This document shows positions 56,942 through 64,000 of a stretch of 64,000 nt of DNA, piece after piece. A program made the position numbers and the translations under genes. The notes below the pieces were generated by a model, which did no database searches, was not told where the DNA came from, and saw only the letters and a list, made by a program, of their open reading frames with translations. Each line of letters starts with the position of its first letter. The first letter of the stretch is position 1. Source of the stretch: Meghimatium bilineatum (lineage: Eukaryota; Mollusca; Gastropoda; Stylommatophora; Philomycidae); contig CM067306.1 of the NCBI GenBank assembly GCA_034231615.1, positions 35,298,019-35,362,018 of the forward strand. Direction: 5' to 3'.

Positions 56942-57095
56942 TCCATAAAGCCTGCACAGGCAAGCAGTCATATGTTAAAAGAGATGCACGCTTGATAAAA
57001 CCTGCACAATCAAGTAATCATGTGATGAAAGAGGCATATGCTCCATAAAACCTGACACAGGCAAGCTAAGCAATCATGTGGTGAAAGAGGGCATC
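56942..57095. repeat. ~57-bp imperfect tandem repeat, ~2.5 copies
   Basis: AAGCCTGCACAGGCAAGCAG, AAACCTGCACAATCAAGTAA and AAACCTGACACAGGCAAGC each start a unit that continues TCATGTG.TGAAAGAGG. Confidence 0.75.
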
Positions 57096-57374
57096 ATAGT
57101 GAGTGTTAATGTTACACTGACCTGCTTTTTGACCGTATGTAAAGATGCAAACGGCCATCAACTATCTGACATGGTGTCTCGTATATATATATATATACTG
57201 TTAAAAAAGTATACTGCTGGTGGACATCAAATTTTAAACATGTACCTACATTTTATTTTACGGAATTAATGTTTTAACCTTGGCATTTAGAAACTTTCAG
57301 ACTTTAACAAAGAAATGGTGTTCATTAAATTTGGTTTGGACTTTTATTCTTTGGGACTGAGGCCTCTGTTTCAG
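57096..57374. other. No recognised feature
   Basis: Includes a short (TA)n at 57182-57198. It may contain the unrecognised end of the transposon that follows. Confidence 0.4.
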
Positions 57375-58260
57375 TAAGGTGTATGCCCCCCTCAGGCATC
57401 TACCAGAGAACGACATCTCCGTGACATGGATCCGATTAGCCGTTGAATCTGCTGTTGTGGAATGGCTGCTCATTCTTCCCGCAGAGCAAGAGACAACTGC
57501 CGGAGATTGGCTGGAGCCACTTCTCGCTGGTGAAGTCGTCTGCCGAATTCATCCCATAAGTGTTTTATTGTGTTCATGTCTGATGACTTTGCTGGCCACG
57601 GAATGGTCTAGGCGTTGTTGTCAGTGATGAACTGGGTGGTGAGTTGTGCCACATGAGGTCGTGCGTTATCCTGCTGAAAAATCGAACCTCGTGCAGCCAA
57701 AATTGGAAGAACGCGAAGACAAACAATTTCAGCGACGGATCGTTTAGCATTCAGGCGCCCTTCAGTTTGCACCAGGTCACTTCTTCCCATGAAGTTGATC
57801 GCCTCCCATATAGTACACCCCCCCCCAAACAACCATGTGGAGGAGCCTTATCAACGCTGTTCTTGGCGTAGCGCCCACGGACTCAGCGGTAAGCTCTTCT
57901 TCGTATATCGTGTCGCTGGAGCACACAAAAATGATTCATCGCTAAACCAAACCGTTTCCAGTCATTCTCAACGGTTCATTGATGATGCTGGTTCACATAC
58001 TGCAGTCGGTTCTGACGATGCCGGTCCGTAAGAACAGGACCTCTGCGGGGTATTCTAGACCAAAGACCAGCGCCGGTTCCAGACCATTTGATCTTAAATC
58101 CGAATTAGTTGCCGCATTGAGTGGATTTCTTATACTTGCAAAGTACTCGGTTTCCTAGCACACTTTGCATTCGGATCAGTCGCGCCTGTATACTCGTAAT
58201 CGCACGATCATTGCCGCTTGAAGTAGTTTTCAGTGGATGCGAGTCCTAAGTGTGTCATAG
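57375..58260 (-). mobile_element. Tc1-like transposon with decayed transposase
   Basis: The minus strand reads, in shifting frames, DRAITSIQARLIRMQSVLGN, SRIPRRGPVLTDRHRQNRLQ (DNA-binding to linker), a frame-broken VWFSDESF (first Asp), CVLQRHDIRRRAYR, MFGGGCTIWEAINFMGRSDL, SIFQQDNARPHVAQL (second Asp) and PAKSSDMNTIKHLWDEFGRR. The second Asp and the last catalytic position are separated by 34 residues, the DD34E spacing of Tc1 elements. At that last position Lys stands where Glu is expected. Two stops and at least two frameshifts are present. Terminal inverted repeats were not located, so the edges are approximate. Confidence 0.85.
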
Positions 58261-58724
58261 TTTGCACACGTCCATGTATTTACTGAGCGAAAATTGTGAG
58301 CATATAATAATAATTACCTGCCATGCAGACGACTAAATTGGGTGTGGGCTAGGTAATTGAGATAATGCGCTACGATTCATCGGCAGCGTCGTAGCATACG
58401 CTTTATATGTCATCAGCTGCTTACCAAATAGTTGACTAGAAACCGCATGACTAGCATCACTTTCAGAATTTTCTCAGTAAATATTACGACATTACTCGAA
58501 CTTCTAAGATCCGTACAATGTCGTTTTGCATATAACTTCTTATCTCCAATTAATTAGAAGTACGGGAGACAAGAAGAATATACATAAATAAGTGACGGTG
58601 TATGAGATTGTTGCACAAAACTGTCATAGATAAGTTCTTGTTCTCGAAGTATACCCATGACCGGTCTCCAGTAAAGACCTGTGTAAACATGCCATCAAAG
58701 ACTGATTTTGATTATTTTCATGCA
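58261..58724. other. No recognised gene
   Basis: Unremarkable sequence. It may include the 5' end of the Tc1-like element. Confidence 0.4.
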
Positions 58725-58860
58725 TGTCGTTGATTGAACTTGACTTTTTTTTGGCATGCGACTTCAAGTATATAAATAATGACCAACGAGAATAATCAAA
58801 ACGTGATAAATGAAGTCTTGTTTAATTTCTGAACGGAGGACTTTACTGCCGCCGGACTCA
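58725..58860. repeat. MITE related to 13461-13686
   Basis: GGCATGCGACTTCAAGTATA, ATAATGACCAACGAGAATAA, AAAACGTGATAAATGAAGTC and GGAGGACTTTACTGCCG parallel the right half of the fold-back at 13461. The left arm is much weaker. Confidence 0.6.
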
Positions 58861-58936
58861 GTATACTAGTGAGAATTGGTTCAAAACGGGGAATCCTGTA
58901 GGAACAATCACACCCCAAGTGCAACGCATGATTCGT

Positions 58937-58938
58937 CC

Positions 58939-58974
<36 letters not shown>
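58937..58974. repeat. (TA)n(TG)n microsatellite
   Basis: An alternating TA run passes directly into a GT run. Confidence 0.9.
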
Positions 58975-60229
58975 CTATGCATCAGCTCTACCATATATAT
59001 GTTAAAAATAATGCGGCAAGTCCACAATTTGCTAAAAAAAATACGAATTTGTTTTTATTAAACTCTTCACAACACATTTGACTGAATAAGAACAAGTATG
59101 CGACCAAATTTTTTTTTGTTGGTATTTATACAATCACAACAGAGTGGCGGCTATGTTCTCTACCGTCATTAGTTGCCAGTTTGCATTTTTCATAATTTGC
59201 ATTTAGCAACCATTTGCAGAAAAAACTGCTTTGTTATGTGTGTGTGTGTTGGTGCAACTTGACATTTCATGTCCATGATTATAATCACGCTGTCGTCATA
59301 TATTCTGCAAATATTCTACATCTTGACATTTTTAAAATCAGTGTTTAAATATTAGATTGTTATAATCGCTACAATTGTAATTAACGTTATCACAAATTGT
59401 TAATATCATTAAAATCTGATGAAATGATTAAAATCAGTTTTTAAGAAATAAAAAAAATTAACAAAATGTTAACTTTAGCATAAAAAGATTTAAAATGTTA
59501 CATTAAATTCAGTGTTAAAAATTTTATTATGTGATACATTCAGCATTTGAGCTTTAACTGTGTTAAGTGCAATGTTAAAACCTTAATTACATGGTAAAAT
59601 AAACATTCAAACATAAAGGGTTACATTCAGCATTAAAAATTTAACAAAAAAGTGTCAAAAGCGTTAAATTCAGCATTGCACGTTGTAAAATTTATTCAAA
59701 TATATGTATTTGTATGCCCGTTGGCACCTGAGTTAGTCAAACAATTCATACTTTGAAGATAAAGTTTGACTGCATTATTAATTTTGTAAACAAAATTATA
59801 CCTTAATTATTACACTGGAGTATTTATTAGTACTGTTTGAATATCAAATTCCTGTGGTTTCTTGTACACATTTTTGTTTTTTTGTATCCAGTATGCAGTG
59901 CTGAGTGCAGTAGATATGTTTTCATTAATGGAGGTGATTCATATATAAAAAGGTGCTGTAGGTATATTTTCAGTAAGGACGTGAATTTATTTATTAAAAA
60001 AGCGGCGTTCGCCTATTTTTATGTGTAATTCCCTCTTTTTGATGTACAATTTTATGAATAAGGGAGGTGTTTTACCCACTTTTTAGCTACATTCACAGTA
60101 CTAAAAGGCGTGTTCTATTTTGCTAAGGGGAGGGTGTGTAAGTTTGAATCCTCCATCTACGGGCTTCTCAATATGTACCAAAATAGAAATAAAATGGGGA
60201 ATAGGACAAGTAATGTTTGCTTTCCTGAA
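58975..60229. other. AT-rich, no gene; ATTCAGCATTAAAA-like low complexity
   Basis: Between about 59350 and 59700 the motif ACATTCAGCATT with AAAATTTAA recurs irregularly. A (GT)n lies at 59238-59249. There is no domain-bearing frame. Confidence 0.5.
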
Positions 60230-61145
60230 TTCTTCTTCTTTCGTTCACTTGAAAAATGTCTGTATCTGTAATTGCCTCCTGAATAAAACTCAGTATTTTG
60301 TAGTACAACAGTGACCCATATAGCTTTGATTCCAGTGTTGTCTCCTCTGGCCAATATGTCTGCCTCAGCGTTTCATACTCAGAATACCCTTGAAGTATAT
60401 ATGTACCTGTCCATATGTACACATGGTCGTGTTGCCAATCTTGAATTTTGTGTACATGTGACTGCAGAATCGGCTGTGTTCTGTTTTGTGGCGTAAAATT
60501 ACAACTTGATCTGATATTTTCATAATGTTAAAGTTACAGTCATGTTGTGTTGGTGTTTGTGTCTTCCTTATTGACTAGTTCATTTGTTTTTTCTGATGGT
60601 AGGTGATCGGTGCATCTGGTTCGTCTTTGGAAGCACCTTCATTAGCCAGTTAGTCTGCTTTTTTCATTTCCTGTTATTCTACAGTTAGTACAGTTATTAC
60701 TACAGTTATTCTACAGTTGTTACATAAAGATCCACTGTATAATTACCGTATACTGGTAAGACAATTCATTAAGTAGTATTTGTAAGTCTGTTATGTTTTC
60801 CAGACTGCTTAAAGCACTGACCTTGCATCTGTCAGGAATACCACAGGCTGTGGGCCAGGGTCGGAGTTCAGCAGTTTTTCAGTTGCCACCCTAATTGCCG
60901 GGATTTCTGCATCATAATTATTGCATAATTTCCCTGTTGGTGTTCTGATCGTTTCTCTACTGGGAGCAATGAAATCAACACCCATAATACAGATGCAGAA
61001 AATGGGGAGAGTGCAAACACTTGGAGAACGCAAAGACACAAAGGTACTAATACAAACAGAAGCTTTCAGTGTATGCCAAGTCACCCAGTGATGGAATGAT
61101 TCTAAAATGAAGCAATGGGGCGACTGAAAAGAAGCATCTTTATCC
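60230..61145 (-). mobile_element. Retro-A LINE copy 3, 5'-truncated with inverted 5' segment
   Basis: On the minus strand 60958 down to 60230 is the 3' end of Retro-A. It reads RETIRTPTGKLCNNYDAEIP and VVFLTDARSVL (RNase H), then the CCHC region and the tail GTGAACGAAAGAAGAAGAA. 60959-61145 is Retro-A in the opposite orientation: on the plus strand GAATGAAATC-like text equals copy 2 from 24573 to about 24770. About 300 bp of Retro-A (24770-25066 in copy 2 terms) is missing. This arrangement is the hallmark of twin priming during LINE insertion. Confidence 0.85.
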
Positions 61146-61242
61146 TTAATAATGAAGACTATAAAGTGCAATCTCTTTATACAAAATTGGTCCGGACTGA
61201 CACAATATGTATATAATAACCACTCTTCACTATATACAATTG

Positions 61243-61686
61243 CAGTGGAACACCCCTATAACGCATATGTTCATAATACATTTTCATATTTAATATTTTA
61301 AAAATCCTCAAATATGTCTCTTCCTTATTGTTTATACTGTCATCATTATCAGGTAGCCTATCATGGACAAGGTTTAATAGTCATCATATCTTTCCTAAAC
61401 TTGATCTTGAACCAATCTTCCCTGCTTCTGTGTTATATTGAGGTTGTTGGTATCTTGCATACAATCTCCTCGGTGGCCTTCATTTATCACGCTGCTCTCG
61501 CATTGTTACAGTTTATGTAATGAAATTCTGTTGTTACATAAAGATTTCGTAGGTTCGAACCATGTTAGAAACATATAATGGGATTTGACTAGACATTAAA
61601 GGATAAACTATGGGGGGGGGGGGGGTAAAGTTTTGTCAACTAGAGAATATCGTTATAACCGTTTGCTCAATAGAGGGATTCCAATA
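61243..61686. mobile_element. Possible pogo/Tigger-like MITE
   Basis: CAGTGGAACACCCCTATAAC at 61243 and, inverted, TGGAATCCCTCTATTGAGC at about 61685 resemble the ends of the outer element at 18087. A run of about 13 G's lies at 61612-61624. The outermost CTG is not preserved on the right side. Confidence 0.4.
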
Positions 61687-62150
61687 TGCTGTGTAATATG
61701 TCCTTGTCAGCAGAAGTGAGTTAGTTCTTCAGAACTGCATAACACATTTTCTGATATATGAATGTGAGTCGGGGACAATAAATAAACAGGATAATGAAAA
61801 ATTGGAAGCAACAGAGATGTAGTTCTGTAGAAGAGTGTTGAAAGTCCCAAATGGACAGCTAGAAAAAATAATAAGGAGGTGATGAAAGAGTGTAATGCGA
61901 GGTGGAGGTTCCTTAATAATGCCGGAGACATTTTATGTTTGTACACGCTATGAGACAGAAAGGTCTGAAATATAGTTATAATAGGAAAAACTAAAGACTA
62001 GGGAGATCGAGAACGGCAATGTAGACAGTTTAACGCCGGGGTATATTAATGAGTCAACATCTGTCCTAGTACACGGTACTAGAAGTAGAGAGCAGTGAAG
62101 ATCCTTGATTGCCTTCGCAAGTCGGCACGACACCTGATGACAATTTACCA
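61687..62150 (+). mobile_element. Retro-C LINE, 3' fragment
   Basis: With shifts it reads LCNMSLSAEV, YECESGTINKQDNEKLEATE and FCRRVLKVPNGQLEK, parallel to 36670-36860. The 3' end (GGCACGACACCTGATGACAA) parallels GGCACCTGATGATGATGA of the other copies. It is more diverged than they are. Confidence 0.72.
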
Positions 62151-62390
62151 TAGTTTACTAGTGTATCTCGTATTATTTGTATATTTTATTAGTATTCTCT
62201 GTTTCTTTTTCACATTTCACCATTGTTGTGGGATCTTCTCATGGTGTTGGATAGAATGGTTCGGTTTTTACAGGTATAGTTCATTGTTTTGTTGAATTTT
62301 CTGTTCTCTATAGCTGAGGATCCCTGCATCCCTACTTAGTTGCTTCTTGTGACATGTATTTCATATCAAAGTATCGCACGTGTGTTGATG
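62151..62390. other. No recognised feature
   Basis: T-rich sequence with no gene. Confidence 0.4.
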
Positions 62391-62500
62391 AGGCTCGAGG
62401 AGAGAGCAAACCAATAAAACACTGTTATCCGCCGTGAATGTCGAAAAAGGCAACTGAGGTAGTCTTGGGGTTGACCACATCATCCCATCAGGATTGTATT
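62391..62500 (+). mobile_element. SINE-A 5' fragment
   Basis: GGCTCGAGGAGAGAGCAAAC, AACACTGTTATCCGCCGTGA, AAAAAGGCAACTGAGG and CACATCATCCCATC align with the first 110 bases of SINE-A. The rest is absent. Confidence 0.6.
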
Positions 62501-62546
62501 ATAAGGGGTGGGAGGTTCAAACCCCCAAACCTATTGCAAATCGGAG

Positions 62547-62765
62547 CATAACTTTTATTACTAGGAACATAACTTTTATTACTAGGAACATAACGTTTAC
62601 TGCTAGGAACATAACGTTTACTACTAGGAACATAACGTTTACTACTAAGAACATAACATTTATTACTAGGAACATAACTTTTATTATTAGGAACATAACT
62701 TTTATTACTAGGAACATAACTTTTATTACTAGAAACATAACTTTTATTACTAGGAACATGGTCAA
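62547..62765. repeat. 21-bp minisatellite, ~10 copies
   Basis: The unit is AACATAACTTTTATTACTAGG with ACGTTTACTG variants in the second to fourth copies. The period is a multiple of three, so frames of ITFITRN repeats (plus) and VMFLVIK repeats (minus) arise. They are not genes. Confidence 0.92.
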
Positions 62766-63085
62766 AAAAGTCAATCACCCCCACCCCCTTTTCCTCAGTG
62801 TTTTTCCCAAAATGTCAGCAGGATTTTCAACACACGAAAATAAACGAATGACAGTGAGTACTGTGACGCATCAAATCCCATGCACCCCTAAGACATTATA
62901 GCATATATATTTACTAGCGCTCCATCTATCAAATTGGTGGTACACTAACATATTCATGTTTCATTTATGTCATAACTACATTTAATGTGACACCAGCACG
63001 GAAGCTAACCTTTTGAGATAACCACTCCTGCAGAATATTTTGCTCAATGTCCTTCTCACTACTAATCCTGAGCGGAGATCCAGCA
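62766..63085. other. No recognised feature
   Basis: Nothing I can support as a gene or repeat. Confidence 0.4.
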
Positions 63086-63170
63086 ACAGCATCACTTAAC
63101 TTGGCCGATTTGAATTTCCCCGATATTTTCATTGGCTCGCGACCTGAAGTATACGTAGTTAGGCATGATC
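63086..63170. repeat. MITE core of the CATTGGC family
   Basis: GATATTTTCATTGGCTCGCG with ACCTGAAGTATACGTAGTTA matches the left half and centre of the family. The right arm is decayed. Confidence 0.45.
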
Positions 63171-63464
63171 AATTGCATCAGTCAAGATAAGTTTGGATCT
63201 TCGCGCAGGACAGGTCTGGAGAAGGGTTTTGTTTTGTTGTAGTCTGCAGTGAATAATGCCCCCCCAACTCATTATTGATGACACCCTCTAGTGATACGCT
63301 ATAAACATAATTTATGAACCGCTGATCTCATCAGAAACACTTGGGAAATACACCAGTCATTATTTGTGGAACATTCACAACAGTTCAGTATCTGCATATC
63401 ATCTAACAGTAACCCTCGGAAATATAAGATCTATCGGCTAATGGAAAATGGAGCCTTCAAAAAG

Positions 63465-63550
63465 GACCTATTTGACTATGCTCTTGATTTTCATTGACTG
63501 TCACACAAAGTATAAACGTAGTGACCAATGAAATTTTAGTAATACACTCC
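63465..63550. repeat. MITE core of the CATTGGC family
   Basis: TTGATTTTCATTGACTGTCA, CACAAAGTATAAACGTAGTG and ACCAATGAAATTTTAGTAA form the same inverted arrangement as at 44805. Confidence 0.6.
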
Positions 63551-63599
63551 CCCTCCTCTTTAAATAAAAAGAATGGGATAGAATGCCGTTTTATGTTAA

Positions 63600-63650
63600 A
63601 CAAATACACGTAGTCGACGTTTCGACCATCAGGTCCTTATTAATATAAGG
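63600..63650 (-). other. Hammerhead-ribozyme-like motif
   Basis: The minus strand reads AGGACCTGATGGTCGAAACG followed by TCGAC. CTGATG...GAAAC is the conserved core of hammerhead ribozymes of the kind carried by Penelope-like retroelements. Stem II would be almost absent, so it is at best a remnant. A near-palindrome (GTCCTTATTAATATAAGGAC) lies beside it. Confidence 0.3.
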
Positions 63651-63881
63651 ACAAACAATAGGGACCAAAAATAGCTAGAAGGTTCAAAATGTATTGCGGC
63701 AATTGAAACTAACACATTGTACATATAATGCGGCTCATTAAATGCGAATGGAAAACGGCAATGTCCTACCACAACAACTGCTGCAAAGAACTACTATTAC
63801 TGCTGTCGCTTTTCCAACAGCTGATACTTTATAAAACGTGATAGCATATCATATTCAGAACGTGGCGGTCAAACCAGAATT
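63651..63881. other. No recognised feature
   Basis: Unremarkable AT-rich sequence. Confidence 0.4.
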
Positions 63882-64000
63882 TTTTGGCTGTAGTGATTTT
63901 CTAAGTCATCTAAATATGTTCAGTAGATTGCCTTTGCTTTCTAAAAGGTTCGAGTGTACAGCTGACTGCGGGATTTGAACCTGGTCCCTTGGCCGTCCAA
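63882..64000 (-). mobile_element. SINE-C, cut by the window end
   Basis: The minus strand carries CCAGGTTCAAATCCCGCAGT (B box), then TCTAGAAAGCAAAGGCAAT-like text (AGAAAGCAAAGGCAATCTAC) and ACATATTTAGATGACTTAGA. This is the same order as the SINE-C at 36165. Its 5' end lies beyond 64000. Confidence 0.7.

Noticed and set aside
60809..61171. 120-residue minus-strand frame as a novel protein
   Set aside because: Its first half is the antisense of Retro-A and its second half is Retro-A RNase H. It is an artefact of the inverted insertion.
62488..62901. Repeat proteins (ITFITRN and VMFLVIK units) on both strands
   Set aside because: The 21-bp minisatellite at 62547-62765 gives open frames automatically.

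Overview
This window is animal (metazoan) nuclear DNA made almost entirely of dead transposable elements and tandem repeats. I found no convincing host gene, rRNA or intact tRNA gene. The long open frames belong to non-LTR retrotransposons, or are accidents of tandem repeats whose period is a multiple of three. AT-richness, many reverse transcriptase lineages, several tRNA-derived SINEs, fold-back MITEs and Tc1/pogo-type elements fit an invertebrate. I favour a mollusc, possibly a gastropod, from the look of the LINE and SINE families. That placement is inference from memory, not a search.

Working family names used here: Retro-A is an APE + RT + RNase H + CCHC LINE with a (GAA)n 3' tail. Retro-B is a second LINE with RT, RNase H and a terminal CPVC motif. 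Retro-C is a LINE with YADD whose 3' end carries GATGAT repeats. Retro-D, E, F and G are further LINE fragments. SINE-A and SINE-B are GAA-tailed SINEs. SINE-C, D and E have tRNA-like heads. SINE-F is a further short dispersed repeat.

Layout: 0-5 kb holds a Retro-C 3' end and a nearly full-length, frameshifted Retro-A. 5-12 kb has SINEs, a 250-bp direct duplication with palindromes, and LINE fragments meeting at a TA microsatellite. 12-21 kb has Retro-D/F/E fragments, a fold-back MITE, nested pogo-like DNA transposons and a 34-bp minisatellite. 22-28 kb is the best-preserved part: a Retro-A copy inserted inside a Retro-B copy. 28-40 kb is dominated by SINE-A/B copies, several with internal segments amplified into minisatellites, plus a Retro-C split by a SINE-C. 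40-49 kb holds a SINE-A with clean target-site duplications, Retro-E and Retro-B copies and a (TA)n tract of about 100 bp. 49.5-51.6 kb is a compound satellite block. 52-58 kb holds a large fold-back, a Retro-B split by a 697-bp GAA-tailed element, and a decayed Tc1-like transposase. 58-64 kb holds a 5'-inverted Retro-A insertion, a Retro-C 3' end, a 21-bp minisatellite, MITEs and a SINE-C running off the end.

The elements appear to interact in two ways. Retro-A, SINE-A, SINE-B and the 697-bp element share a GAAC/GATC-rich 3' end followed by (GAA)n, as expected if the Retro-A enzyme mobilises the others in trans. The nesting also gives a relative history: Retro-B is older than Retro-A and the 697-bp element, Retro-C is older than SINE-C, and one pogo-like MITE is older than the one inside it. 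No new enzymatic system is visible. The most unusual signals are the SINE-derived minisatellites, the inversion typical of twin priming, and the nested chimeric frame.
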